A DNA stretch of 64,000 nt from an uncultured Eubacteriales bacterium (GTDB lineage: Bacteria > Bacillota > Clostridia > Oscillospirales > Oscillospiraceae), in contig CAJKDY010000009.1 in the NCBI GenBank assembly GCA_905198835.1, forward strand, positions 45,629-109,628, given 5' to 3'. Both the position numbers and the translations under genes were made by a program. This document shows, piece after piece, positions 32,586 to 41,191 of the stretch; the stretch's first letter is position 1; every line of letters begins with the position of its first letter. The notes under the pieces were generated by a model. The model made no database searches, had not been told where the DNA came from, and saw only the letters and a program-made list of their open reading frames with translations.

Positions 32586-33290
32586 CTATCCCGCCACCAC
32601 GGCAAAGATCAAAAAGGCCGCCTGCAGCGCCATGCGAAGGGCCATGGGGGTATAGACCGAGCCGCTGACATCGTAGCTCCAGCAGGTCACAAGGCCCAGG
32701 GGCAGATACGTAAGGGCCAGCAGCAGCGCCGCCGGGCCCAGCTCCGGGTCGGCAACGTGCTGCCAGACGCTGCCCAGGGCAAAGAGCCCCGCGGAGAGGG
32801 CATAGGCCAACACACGGCTCTTTTTACGAAGAGAGCCAAAAAGCAGTCCCCGGTACAGGATCTCCTCCACCGCCGGACGGAGGAATACCACCACCGCCCA
32901 GGTGGCGGCGGCGGCCATATAATGCTGACCACGGTAATCCTCCACCACGGGGTTTACCACCCCCACCGGGATCGCGCCCATCAAGCACGTCCCCGCGAGG
33001 CCTACCAGCAGCCCGATGCCGAAGACGAACAGGCTGGGCCGGAGATTATCCCGCAAAATGTGCCCCGCATGGCGGAGGAAGTCCCAAAACACCGCGATGA
33101 GCAGCAGTAAAACAATGGCGTAATAGATGGAGTTTGTCTGGGCCAGAGTCAGCTCCAGGGCCAGCCGCTCGTCCAGCAGGCGCAGCACGCCGCCCACCAA
33201 AAAGGGAAACACGAACAGATAGAGGGCAAAAAAGCACCAGCCCACCCGCTTTTCCCAAGGGGTCAGCTGCGGACGCCATCCTTGATTCAC
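32586..33290 (-). CDS. CPBP-family intramembrane metalloprotease
   Basis: About 234 residues with roughly seven hydrophobic segments. Motif 1 of the CAAX/CPBP family is present (PAVEEILYRGLLFG, with the EExxxR core) and motif 2 is likely FALGSVWQHV. The C-terminal His/Asn motif is not clear, so activity is uncertain. GTG 33290 overlaps the mutS stop codon (GTGA), giving coupled translation; ATGs at 33308 and 33314 inside mutS are alternatives. CPBP proteins process prenylated proteins or bacteriocin-like peptides; why one lies between mutS and mutL is unknown. Confidence 0.8.
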   Translation of the reverse strand: MNQGWRPQLTPWEKRVGWCFFALYLFVFPFLVGGVLRLLDERLALELTLAQTNSIYYAIVLLLLIAVFWDFLRHAGHILRDNLRPSLFVFGIGLLVGLAGTCLMGAIPVGVVNPVVEDYRGQHYMAAAATWAVVVFLRPAVEEILYRGLLFGSLRKKSRVLAYALSAGLFALGSVWQHVADPELGPAALLLALTYLPLGLVTCWSYDVSGSVYTPMALRMALQAAFLIFAVVAG

Positions 33291-36079
33291 TCTTCCGGCC
33301 AGTCCCATTTCCATCCCGCTCTCTCCATGTGCTGTTTCAGCTGGTAGACCAGCTGTAGGGCCTCCATAGGCGTCAGCCGGTCCACATCGGTCTGGTCCAG
33401 CTGGTGAAGCACAGGAAGGCCCGCGCCGTAGGTGTCCACAATAAAGCCAATATCCTTGGGCCACCATTTGGTCATGTCGTATTTGGTCTGCTCGCCCCGC
33501 TCCTGGGCCCGACGCAGCTTTTGCATCTCCTCCATGACCTCCACGGCCCAGCCGGAGTATTCCTTCGGTCCGTCGGCGGTCTGGACCACCACCTTGTCCT
33601 CCAGGCTCCGGGGCCGCTGTGAGCGCTCCTGGGCCTGTCGGCTCTCCAGTTCCGCTCCTTGGAGCAGATATCCGGCCCGGCGGACCACCGTCTCGGGCAC
33701 TCCCGCCAGGGCGGCCACCTCCACGCCGTAGCTCCGGCTGGCCGAGCCGGGGACGATCTTGCGGAGGAACACCACCTTGTCCCCTTGCTTTTGGGCGGCG
33801 ATGTTAAAGTTCATGCAGTACTGGGTCTGGGCGGCGGCGTCGCCCAGTTCATGATAGTGGGTGGAAAAGATGGTCTTTGCTCGCAGAGTGCCGGCGCAGT
33901 ATTCCATCACCGACTGGGCGATGGAGAGGCCGTCATAGGTGGAGGTCCCCCGGCCGATCTCGTCCATCAAAAGGAGGCTCCGGGAGGTGGCGTGATCCAG
34001 GATATAGGCCACCTCCATCATCTCCACCATAAACGTGGACTGCCCCGAGGCCAGATCGTCTGAGGCGCCGATGCGGGTGAAGACCTGATCCACTACGCCG
34101 ATGCGGGCCCGTTTGGCGGGCACATAGGACCCCATCTGAGCCATGAGGACCATAAGCCCTACTTGGCGCATATAGGTGGACTTGCCCGCCATGTTGGGTC
34201 CGGTGATCAGGGCCACGGTGATGTTCTCCCCGTCCATAAAGGTGTTGTTGGGGATAAAGAGCCCGCTGTCCAGGGTCTTTTCCACCACCGGGTGGCGGCC
34301 TCCTTCAATGTCGATGATCCGGGAGTCGTCCACCTTGGGCCGCACGTAGCGCTCGCTCTGAGCCAGGTCGGCCAGGGCGCACAGCACGTCCAGCTGAGCC
34401 ACGGCGTCGGCGTTTTGCTGGATGGCCCCGGCGGCGTCCACAGCCATGGCGCGCAGCCGGCAAAAGATCTCGTACTCCAGCTGGGCATCCCGCTCCCGAG
34501 CGTTCAGGATCTCCTCCTCCAGCTCCTTGAGCTCTGGGGAGATGTACCGCTCGCCGCTGGTGATGGTCTGGCGGCGGACGTATTCGGCGGGCACGTCTCC
34601 TTTGTAGGCGTTGGAGATCTCAATGTAATAGCCAAAGACCTTGTTGTACTTGACCTTCAGGTTCCGGATGCCGGTGCGCTCCCGCTCCCGGGCCTCCAGG
34701 TCCATGACGGCCTGACCGCCGTTTTGCAGCAGAGCCTGGTAGTGGTCCACCTGGGGGTCGTAGCCCGGAGCGATGATGCCGCCCTCCCGGACGGCGACGG
34801 GCAGATCTCCCTGGCCCACCGCCCGGTCCAGCTCGGCGGTAAGACTCTCCAAAGCGTCCATCTGGCCCAAAAGGTCCTTGCAGATCGGGGCCTTGACCTG
34901 GCCCAGCAGTGCCATGACCTGGGGCACCGGGGCCAGGGCCGCTGCCAGGGACTGCAGCTCCCGGGCGTTGCCGTCGCCCACGCCCAGGCGGGAGACCATC
35001 CGCTCCAGATCGCCCATCCGGCCCAGGGTCCGGCGCAGCTCCTCTCTGAGGGGCGCGTCCTTCAAAAGCGCGGCCACGCCCTTTTGGCGGTATTCGATGG
35101 CCCCGGCGTCTACTAAGGGCCGCTCCAGCCAGGAGCGCAAACGGCGGTGACCCATGGCCGTCTTGCAGCGGTCCATGACCCACAAAAGGCTGCCCTTTTT
35201 GTCCTTGCCCCGGATGGTCTCGGTGAGCTCCAGATTGCGCCTCGCCGTGCGGTCCAGCTCCATGTAGGCCCGTCCGGAACGGAAGGAGAGCATTTTCAGC
35301 GTTGGGATGTGGGTGGTACGCTGGGTCTTATAAAGATAGGTAAGAAGCCCGCCTACGGCCCGCAAGGCCGCGTCCTTTCCCTCGGCGGCGGTCAGAGTGC
35401 CCTCTGTGCGGGTAAACTGTTCCTTTGTCAGCTCCTGAGCCCGGTCCAGGGTAAAGCCCGCCTCGTCGCCGGGCTCACAGTGGCAGCCCAGCCGCTGCGC
35501 AAGCTCGGACTGCATGGCGTCCCACGCGGCCTGGGCAAAGACCAGTTCCCGGGGGCGGCGGCTCTCCAGCTCGCTATATAGCCGGGGCAGCTCCTGGGGC
35601 AGCCGGGCCGCCAGAGTCTCGAACTGGCCGGTGGAGAGGTCGCAAAAGGCGAGGCCCGCCCAAGTCTCGTCCAGCCACAGGGCGCAGAGGTAGCTGTTGG
35701 CGTCCTCCTCCAGGGCCTCGGACTCCAAAATGGTGCCGGGGGTGATGATCCTCGTCACGTCCCGCTCCACCAGGCCCTGGGCCTCGGCGGGGTCCTCCAT
35801 CTGCTCGCAGATGACCACCTTGTAGCCCTTGGCGGTAAGCTTGGAGATGTAGTTTTTCACCGCGTGGTGGGGCACGCCGCACATGGGGGTGCGCTCCTCG
35901 GGCGGCTTGTTGCGGTCCCGGGTGGTCAGGGCCAGGTCCAGCTCCCGAGAGCCCGTGACGGCGTCTTCAAAAAACATCTCGTAAAAGTCGCCCAGGCGAA
36001 AGAAGACCAGGCAGTCGGGATACTGCTCCTTGACGGCCAGATACTGCCGGAGCATGGGGGTGATCTTTTTCTCTGCCAT
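33287..36079 (-). CDS. mutS: DNA mismatch repair protein MutS
   Basis: 930 residues, slightly longer than usual. The N-terminal mismatch-binding domain has PMLRQYLAVKEQYPDCLVFF and RLGDFYEMFFEDA (Phe-x-Glu mismatch contact in FYEMF). The ATPase domain near residue 625 has Walker A GPNMAGKSTYMRQ, then ASDDLASGQSTFMVEM and Walker B LLLMDEIGRGTSTYDG. It recognises mismatches and recruits MutL. Its ATG follows the miaB TAA directly (TAAATG), so it is co-translated in the miaB-mutS-CPBP-mutL operon. Confidence 0.98.
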   Translation of the reverse strand: MAEKKITPMLRQYLAVKEQYPDCLVFFRLGDFYEMFFEDAVTGSRELDLALTTRDRNKPPEERTPMCGVPHHAVKNYISKLTAKGYKVVICEQMEDPAEAQGLVERDVTRIITPGTILESEALEEDANSYLCALWLDETWAGLAFCDLSTGQFETLAARLPQELPRLYSELESRRPRELVFAQAAWDAMQSELAQRLGCHCEPGDEAGFTLDRAQELTKEQFTRTEGTLTAAEGKDAALRAVGGLLTYLYKTQRTTHIPTLKMLSFRSGRAYMELDRTARRNLELTETIRGKDKKGSLLWVMDRCKTAMGHRRLRSWLERPLVDAGAIEYRQKGVAALLKDAPLREELRRTLGRMGDLERMVSRLGVGDGNARELQSLAAALAPVPQVMALLGQVKAPICKDLLGQMDALESLTAELDRAVGQGDLPVAVREGGIIAPGYDPQVDHYQALLQNGGQAVMDLEARERERTGIRNLKVKYNKVFGYYIEISNAYKGDVPAEYVRRQTITSGERYISPELKELEEEILNARERDAQLEYEIFCRLRAMAVDAAGAIQQNADAVAQLDVLCALADLAQSERYVRPKVDDSRIIDIEGGRHPVVEKTLDSGLFIPNNTFMDGENITVALITGPNMAGKSTYMRQVGLMVLMAQMGSYVPAKRARIGVVDQVFTRIGASDDLASGQSTFMVEMMEVAYILDHATSRSLLLMDEIGRGTSTYDGLSIAQSVMEYCAGTLRAKTIFSTHYHELGDAAAQTQYCMNFNIAAQKQGDKVVFLRKIVPGSASRSYGVEVAALAGVPETVVRRAGYLLQGAELESRQAQERSQRPRSLEDKVVVQTADGPKEYSGWAVEVMEEMQKLRRAQERGEQTKYDMTKWWPKDIGFIVDTYGAGLPVLHQLDQTDVDRLTPMEALQLVYQLKQHMERAGWKWDWPEE

Positions 36080-37495
36080 TTACCCTTCCTCCTCCAGATG
36101 GCCAAATAGCGCCCAGGTGGTGGCGCTGTCGATATAGAGGTCCCGGAACTGGCCGATAAGCTCCTCCGGCCCCGTCAAATGGACCAGGCGGCCAGAGTTG
36201 GTCCGGGCGGTCAGGTTGTTGCGGCTGTCCTTGCCCACGCCGTCGATGAGACAGCGGAAGGTCTTGCCCACATAGCCCTGGTGAATGTCGTGGGAAATGG
36301 CGTTTTGGACATCCACCAGGCGCTGGAAGTTGGCCTGCTTTTCCTCAGGGGTCAAAACGTCCGGCATTTTCGCCGCCGGCGTGCCCTCTCTGGGCGAGTA
36401 GATAAAGGTAAACAGCGCGTCGAAGCGGACCTTCTCGATGAGCTTTAAGGTGTCCTCAAACTCCGCTGTGGTCTCGCCGGGAAAGCCTACAATGACATCA
36501 GATGTCAACACGATATCAGGAATACGGGCGCGTAAGTTGTCCACCAGCTCTAAGTAATGCCCAGCGGTGTAGCGGCGGTTCATAGCCTCCAGCACCCGGT
36601 CATTGCCGCACTGGAAGGGGAGGTGGAGGTGGTGGGCGATCTTGGGCTCTCTGGCCATCACGCCGAAGAGCCGGTCCGAGGCGTCCTTGGGGTGGGAGGT
36701 CATGAAGCGGACCAGGAAGTCCCCCTCCACAGCGCACACCTGCTCCAAAAGCCAGGGGAAATCCACCTGGGGTTCCAGGTCCTTGCCGTAGGAATTCACG
36801 TTCTGGCCCAGCAGGGTGATATCCCGGCAGCCCTCCGCCACCAACTCCCGGACCTCGGCCAGAATATCCTCGGGCCGCCGGGAGCGCTCCCGGCCCCGGA
36901 CGTAGGGAACGATGCAGTAAGTACAAAAATTGTTGCAGCCATACATGACGCTGACCCAGGCCTTCAGCTTGCCCTGGCGCTCCACGGGAACGCCCTCGGC
37001 AATAGAGCCGTCGCCGCCGGGGGTATCAAAGACGCGGCCACGCCGCAGGATAACTCTTTGTAATAATTCCGGGAATTTCCACAGCGCGTGGGGATCAAAG
37101 ACCAGATCTACATGCTGATAGGACCCCCGGATCTTCTCCACCATCTGGGGCTCACCCATCATGCAGCCGCATAGGGCGATGATCTGGCCAGGCCTTTGCC
37201 GCTTGGTATGCACCAGCGCGCCCACGTTGCCCAGCACCCGGTCCTCGGCGTGGCCCCGGACGGCGCAGGTGTTGATGACGATCACGTCGGCCTCCTTTTC
37301 GTCGGAGGTAAAGCCGTAGCCCATCTCCCTGAGATAGCCCCGAAGGCGCTCGGAGTCAGCTTCGTTTTGCTGGCAGCCGTAGGTATCCACAAAGGCCAGG
37401 CTCTGGCTGGGCCGGGCGGCGTTTCTTTCCGCGATCTGGGCGCAGATATCCCTTTGGCGGGCAATGTCCTCCTGGGTCAATCGGGTGGTCGCCAT
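36080..37495 (-). CDS. miaB: tRNA-2-methylthio-N6-dimethylallyladenosine synthase MiaB
   Basis: 471 residues. A radical-SAM methylthiotransferase that adds a methylthio group to i6A37 in tRNA. The N-terminal UPF0004 domain holds Cys41, Cys77 and Cys111 (second 4Fe-4S cluster); the radical-SAM motif is Cys187, Cys191, Cys194 in YGCNNFCTYCIVPY. A C-terminal TRAM domain includes GKTFRCLIDGVGKDSRNNLT. GGAGG precedes the ATG. It is the first gene of the operon leading into mutS, a linkage common in Firmicutes. Confidence 0.97.
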   Translation of the reverse strand: MATTRLTQEDIARQRDICAQIAERNAARPSQSLAFVDTYGCQQNEADSERLRGYLREMGYGFTSDEKEADVIVINTCAVRGHAEDRVLGNVGALVHTKRQRPGQIIALCGCMMGEPQMVEKIRGSYQHVDLVFDPHALWKFPELLQRVILRRGRVFDTPGGDGSIAEGVPVERQGKLKAWVSVMYGCNNFCTYCIVPYVRGRERSRRPEDILAEVRELVAEGCRDITLLGQNVNSYGKDLEPQVDFPWLLEQVCAVEGDFLVRFMTSHPKDASDRLFGVMAREPKIAHHLHLPFQCGNDRVLEAMNRRYTAGHYLELVDNLRARIPDIVLTSDVIVGFPGETTAEFEDTLKLIEKVRFDALFTFIYSPREGTPAAKMPDVLTPEEKQANFQRLVDVQNAISHDIHQGYVGKTFRCLIDGVGKDSRNNLTARTNSGRLVHLTGPEELIGQFRDLYIDSATTWALFGHLEEEG

Positions 37496-37529
37496 GCTCC
37501 GGCCTCCTTTCAGGCGATTTTAACACTTG

Positions 37530-37576
37530 ATTATAGCATCTTTGCCTTGAAAAAACAAGATTTTGTGTGTTAGAAT
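37530..37576. promoter_or_regulatory. Overlapping divergent promoters for miaB (-) and the 37603 gene (+)
   Basis: Minus: -35 TTGTTT (37553-37558), 17 nt, -10 TATAAT (37530-37535). Plus: -35 TTGAAA (37547-37552), 18 nt, -10 TAGAAT (37571-37576). The two -35 boxes are side by side, so polymerase binding at one may hinder the other. Confidence 0.55.
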
Positions 37577-37602
37577 ATGAGGCAAAAGGAGGGAGCGCGG
37601 CC

Positions 37603-37905
37603 ATGCTGGAAATGAATGTGACCGGGCCGGGAACGGCCCAGCTTTTGGCGGACGGATCGCCCATTGGCTCCGCCCGGTGGGAGGTCCGCGCTCTGGCCTG
37701 GGGCCGGGAGCAGGTCAAGGTGGCCCAGGTGACGGAGCTACAGGTCCCCCCAGACTGCCGGGCCGATCTCTGGGCCTACCTCACCTTCCTCTTTCAGCGC
37801 GACGGCGTGGCCGCCGCTATGCTAGACGGAGTGCTCTTTTGGTTTTCCCGCGCCCTGGAAAAAAGCTGGCAGGCCGCGGGCAGCCCCATGGAGCTGACGC
37901 TGTGA
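37603..37905 (+). CDS. Hypothetical 100-residue protein
   Basis: Starts at ATG 37603 after AAAAGGAGGG (9-nt spacing). The first ~65 residues look like beta-strands (MLEMNVTGPGTAQLLADGSP, KVAQVTELQVPP), the rest like helices with aromatic residues (LWAYLTFLFQRDGVAAAMLD, LFWFSRALEKSW). No signal peptide, metal motif or recognised family. It has its own predicted promoter, facing miaB, and a strong terminator, so it is probably a genuine monocistronic gene. Confidence 0.65.
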   Translation: MLEMNVTGPGTAQLLADGSPIGSARWEVRALAWGREQVKVAQVTELQVPPDCRADLWAYLTFLFQRDGVAAAMLDGVLFWFSRALEKSWQAAGSPMELTL

Positions 37906-37907
37906 GC

Positions 37908-37951
37908 AACGTAAAAAAACACCCGCCTTTCGGCGGGTGCTTTTTTACGTT
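37908..37951. terminator. Bidirectional terminator
   Basis: Long hairpin AACGTAAAAAA-ACACCCGCC / GGCGGGTG-TTTTTTACGTT between convergent genes; its end overlaps the stop codon of the rubredoxin gene. Confidence 0.9.
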
Positions 37952-38573
37952 AAGTCATCAGCTCAAAGTCGCTGGCGGGGTGCTTGCACAAGGGGCAGAT
38001 GAAGTCGGCGGGGAGCTCGTCCCCTTCGTAGACGTAGCCGCACACCTTGCACACCCAGCGCTTTTTGCCCGCGGGGGCCGGGGCGGCGGCGGGCTTGGGC
38101 TTGATGTTGGCCTGATAGTAGGCGTAGGTGGCGCTGGGATCGGAAGAGAGCATGTCGCCGTCAGTCACGTCGGCCACAAAGAGGCTGTGGCTGCCAAGGT
38201 CCGTGACCGAGACCACCTTGCCCGAGAGCCAGGCGTTGGTCCCCTGGGTCACATACAAGATCCCGTTGTCTCCCCGAACGGCGTGAGCTTCAAAGCCGGC
38301 AAACTTATCCGTGTCCCGGCCCGACTGAAAGCCAAAGCGTTCAAAGAGGGCCATATCCGCTTTTTCAGAGAGCACAGACAGGGTAAATTCCCCGGTCTCC
38401 TTCACCATGTCGTGGGTGTAGTTTTGCTTGTTCACGGTGAACACGATGCGGTTGGGCTTGGTGGTGGCCTGCATGGCGGTGTTGATGATGCAGCCGTTAT
38501 CCTTCACGCCCTGCCGGGCGGAGAGGATGAACAGCCCGTAGCTCAGGGCGTACATGGCCTTGGGGTTTTGCAT
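37950..38573 (-). CDS. Flavin reductase-rubredoxin fusion (high-molecular-weight rubredoxin, Hrb-like)
   Basis: 207 residues. Residues 1-155 form an FMN-binding flavin-reductase-like domain (MYALSYGLFILSARQGVKDN, ANCILL-type fold ending in TDGDMLSSDPSATYAYY). After a Pro/Ala/Lys linker, residues 172-207 are a rubredoxin with Cys175, Cys178, Cys193 and Cys196 binding iron (WVCKVCGYVYEG, CPLCKH). In Moorella thermoacetica Hrb passes electrons from NAD(P)H to a flavo-diiron protein; the FprA homologue here is at 16770-17930. AAGGAGG precedes its ATG. It lies 46 nt downstream of thrS and may partly read through from it. Confidence 0.9.
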   Translation of the reverse strand: MQNPKAMYALSYGLFILSARQGVKDNGCIINTAMQATTKPNRIVFTVNKQNYTHDMVKETGEFTLSVLSEKADMALFERFGFQSGRDTDKFAGFEAHAVRGDNGILYVTQGTNAWLSGKVVSVTDLGSHSLFVADVTDGDMLSSDPSATYAYYQANIKPKPAAAPAPAGKKRWVCKVCGYVYEGDELPADFICPLCKHPASDFELMT

Positions 38574-38619
38574 AGTCGGAGCCTCCTTGGTATGGTATTT
38601 ATTATCTAGTATACCCGCC

Positions 38620-40380
38620 TTACTTGATCTCCATATCCCGGACTTCCTTGCCCAGCAGCTCCATGAACTGCTCCAGGCTCATGCCGCCCAGGTCCTCGCC
38701 GGAGCGGTGGCGGGGGGAGACGGTCTGGTTCTCCACGTCCCGGTCGCCCACCACCAGCACATAGGGGATCTTCAGCAACGTGGCCTCCCGGATCTTTTTG
38801 CCGATCTTCTCGTTGCGGGTGTCCACCTCGCAGCGGAAACCCGCCTCGTCCAGGGTCTTAGCGATCTGGGCGGCGTAGTCGTCGGCCCGGTCGGTGACGG
38901 TGAGTACCTTTACCTGCACCGGAGCCAGCCAGGCGGGGAAGGCCCCGGCAAAGTGCTCTGTGATGACACCGATGAACCGCTCGATGGAACCCAGCACCAC
39001 CCGGTGGATCATCACGGGGCGGTGCTTTTCGCCGTCCTCGCCCACATACTCCAGCTCAAAGCGCTCGGGCAGCTGGCTATCCAGCTGAATGGTGCCGCAC
39101 TGCCAGGTCCGGCCCAGGGAATCGGCCAGGTGGAAGTCCAGCTTGGGGCCGTAAAACGCGCCGTCGCCCTCGTTGATGACAAAATCCTTGCCCATGGAGG
39201 TAATGGCGTCCTTCAAAATATCCTGGTTGCGCTCCCACTCGTCCACAGTGCCGATGTGGTCCTCGGGCATGGTGGACAGCTCGATGGTGTAGGAGAGGCC
39301 GAAGGTGGAGTAGACCTCGTCAAAGAGCCGCACCGTCTCCTGGATCACATCCTTCATCTGGTCCCGGGTCATGAACACATGGGCGTCGTCCTGGGTGAAG
39401 CAGCGCACCCGGAACAGGCCGTGCAAAGCGCCGGAGAGCTCATGGCGGTGGACCAAGCCCAGCTCGCCTACCCGCAGGGGCAGCTCCCGGTAGGAGTGGG
39501 GCTCGCTGGAATAGACCAGCATGCCGCCGGGGCAGTTCATGGGCTTGACGGCGAAGTCCACATCGTCGATGACGGTGGTATACATGTTGTTCTTGTAGTG
39601 ATCCCAGTGGCCCGAGCGCTCCCAGAGCTGGCGGTTGAGCATGATGGGGGTGGAGATCTCCACATAGCCGTACTTCTTGTGGATCTTGTGCCAGTAATCA
39701 AGCAGCGTGTTCTTCAGCACCATGCCCTTGGGGAGGAAGAAGGGGAAGCCGGGACCCTCGTCCCGAAGCATGAAGAGGCCCAGCTCACGGCCCAGCTTCC
39801 GGTGGTCCCGGCGCTTGGCCTCCTCGATGCGCTCCAAATAGGCGTCCAGCTCCTCCTTTTTGGGGTAAGCCACGCCGTAGATACGCTGGAGAGTCTGGCG
39901 GCTGCTGTCACCCCGCCAGTAGGCGGCGTTGCAGGCGGTGAGCTTCAGAGCGTTGCCCTTCACCCGGCCGGTGGAGTCCAGATGGGGCCCGGCGCAGAGG
40001 TCGGTGAACTCGCCCTGCTTATAGAAGGAGATGATCTCTCCCTCAGGGAGATCGTTGATCAGCTCCACCTTGTAGGGCTCACCCTTGTCCTCCATCAGCT
40101 TGAGAGCCTCCGCCCGGGGCAGCTCGAACCGCTCCAGCTTCAGCTTCTCCTTGCAGATCTTGCGCATCTCCGCCTCGATCTGCTCTAAGTGCTCGGGGGT
40201 GAAAGCGAAGGGGGCGTCCATATCGTAGTACCAGCCCTCGTCGATGCTGGGACCGATGGCCAGCTTCACCTCGGGCCACAGCCGCTTGACCGCTTGGGCC
40301 ATGATGTGGGAGCAGGTGTGCCAGTAGGTCTTGCGGTAGGTCTCGTTTTCAAAGGAATACAGTTCGTTTTCGTCCGCCAT
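38620..40380 (-). CDS. thrS: Threonyl-tRNA synthetase lacking the TGS domain
   Basis: 586 residues. Joins threonine to tRNA-Thr. The protein begins almost directly with the editing domain (HTCSHIMAQAV, with His22 and His26); the ~60-residue TGS domain of standard ThrRS is absent. The catalytic class II core includes RSGHWDHYKNNMYTT and PMNCPGGMLVYSS, and the C-terminal anticodon-binding domain has PAWLAPVQVKVLTVTDRADD and YVLVVGDRDVENQTVS. ATG 40380 follows the T-box leader with AAGGAGG. It is regulated by tRNA-Thr charging. Confidence 0.96.
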   Translation of the reverse strand: MADENELYSFENETYRKTYWHTCSHIMAQAVKRLWPEVKLAIGPSIDEGWYYDMDAPFAFTPEHLEQIEAEMRKICKEKLKLERFELPRAEALKLMEDKGEPYKVELINDLPEGEIISFYKQGEFTDLCAGPHLDSTGRVKGNALKLTACNAAYWRGDSSRQTLQRIYGVAYPKKEELDAYLERIEEAKRRDHRKLGRELGLFMLRDEGPGFPFFLPKGMVLKNTLLDYWHKIHKKYGYVEISTPIMLNRQLWERSGHWDHYKNNMYTTVIDDVDFAVKPMNCPGGMLVYSSEPHSYRELPLRVGELGLVHRHELSGALHGLFRVRCFTQDDAHVFMTRDQMKDVIQETVRLFDEVYSTFGLSYTIELSTMPEDHIGTVDEWERNQDILKDAITSMGKDFVINEGDGAFYGPKLDFHLADSLGRTWQCGTIQLDSQLPERFELEYVGEDGEKHRPVMIHRVVLGSIERFIGVITEHFAGAFPAWLAPVQVKVLTVTDRADDYAAQIAKTLDEAGFRCEVDTRNEKIGKKIREATLLKIPYVLVVGDRDVENQTVSPRHRSGEDLGGMSLEQFMELLGKEVRDMEIK

Positions 40381-40399
40381 GATAGTCCTCCTTGTATTC

Positions 40400-40650
40400 T
40401 GGGGGAAGCAAAAAACGCCTCACCCCTGTTTTGTCCAGGGGTGAGACGCATCATACATCCCACGGTTCCACCCTGCTTGCGGCCTATCAAAAAGCCGCCG
40501 CTTGTGTCCGCTGTAACGGGCGGTCCCGGCCCGGTCTTCCCGGGCGGCTCAGGAGTGGTACAGCCGCCGCCTTCCGTAAAGCCCTTGCAGCTTCTGGGCC
40601 TCTCTCTGACCGGGGCAACGCGGTTTCTTCTCCGTCAACGCTGATTTTAC
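40400..40650 (-). ncRNA. T-box leader (thrS), with terminator/antiterminator
   Basis: The minus-strand leader contains the T-box core AGGGTGGAACCGTGGG (40459-40474), whose UGGA can pair with the 3' end of uncharged tRNA. It is followed by the competing terminator GCGTCTCACCCCT / AGGGGTGAGGCGTTTTTT (about 40411-40450). Upstream, GGCGGCTG...AGCCGCC encloses GTACCACT, which offers Thr codons ACC or ACT as specifier. Uncharged tRNA-Thr would favour read-through into thrS. Confidence 0.9.
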
Positions 40651-40656
40651 AAAGGG

Positions 40657-40685
40657 AGTGTATCACGCCTCGGGGGAAAAGTCAA
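40657..40685 (-). promoter_or_regulatory. Promoter of the thrS T-box transcript
   Basis: Minus-strand -35 TTGACT (40680-40685), 17 nt, -10 TACACT (40657-40662). Confidence 0.75.
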
Positions 40686-40697
40686 GTCCAGGCAGCA

Positions 40698-40895
40698 TTA
40701 GGAAAACCGCTTTTGAATGCCGCTCTGCTTCAAGACAGCGTTCGCGGTGTGTCGGGATTTGATCTTCCCATCCACGGTCACATGGCGGGCGGTAATAGGG
40801 CTATACCAAATGTCATGGTCGCCTTTCCCGTGACGCACAAAGTAGCACCCGGCGGCGCTCAGCAGCTCCCGGACCTCTTTTTCATATTCTGCCAT
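40698..40895 (-). CDS. HicA-like toxin (small RNA-binding domain)
   Basis: 65 residues of the HicA/YcfA-like family, a double-stranded-RNA-binding-type fold that cleaves mRNA. The conserved core is GCYFVRHGKGDHDIWYSP, with His at the usual catalytic position, then HVTVDGKIKSRHTANAVLKQ. Its ATG overlaps the TAA of the upstream antitoxin-like gene by one base (TAATG). It is second in the pair, so translation of toxin depends on antitoxin. Its 3' end is close to the thrS promoter (12 bp). Confidence 0.85.
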   Translation of the reverse strand: MAEYEKEVRELLSAAGCYFVRHGKGDHDIWYSPITARHVTVDGKIKSRHTANAVLKQSGIQKRFS

Positions 40896-41113
40896 TACAT
40901 GGCCACCTGCTCCAGCCGTTGGGACACGATGTTCATCTCAACGGCGTCCGGGTCCGTCCCGTTCAGTGCCAACATCTCCGGTACGGCGTAACGCAGCCGT
41001 TCGATCAGCGCGTCCAGGGACCCGGATTCCAGCACCAGTCCCGGCACGTCGTCGCTTTCCGCTACCCACACTCTGGCCTCATCGTCCCATGTCGCCCGAA
41101 TGGTCAAGCTCAT
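40895..41113 (-). CDS. HicB-like antitoxin (DUF1902-type)
   Basis: 72 residues. The beta-rich partial RNase-H-like HicB fold is visible in MSLTIRATWDDEARVWVAES, then DDVPGLVLESGSLDALIERL, the family's usual pattern. A separate DNA-binding domain is missing, so this is the short DUF1902-like form that may rely on another way of controlling its promoter. AAAGGAG precedes ATG 41113. Forms a toxin-antitoxin pair with the following hicA-like gene. Confidence 0.85.
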   Translation of the reverse strand: MSLTIRATWDDEARVWVAESDDVPGLVLESGSLDALIERLRYAVPEMLALNGTDPDAVEMNIVSQRLEQVAM

Positions 41114-41156
41114 CGTATCACCGCTCCTTTCCCGTTCCTGCTTTCTCTATATGTTT

Positions 41157-41186
41157 ATTGTATACGTATCCCCAGAAAAAAGTCAA
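41157..41186 (-). promoter_or_regulatory. Promoter of the hicBA-like pair
   Basis: Minus-strand -35 TTGACT (41181-41186), 18 nt, -10 TACAAT (41157-41162). The -35 abuts the T-tract of the liv operon terminator. Confidence 0.6.
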
Positions 41187-41191
41187 GAAAA

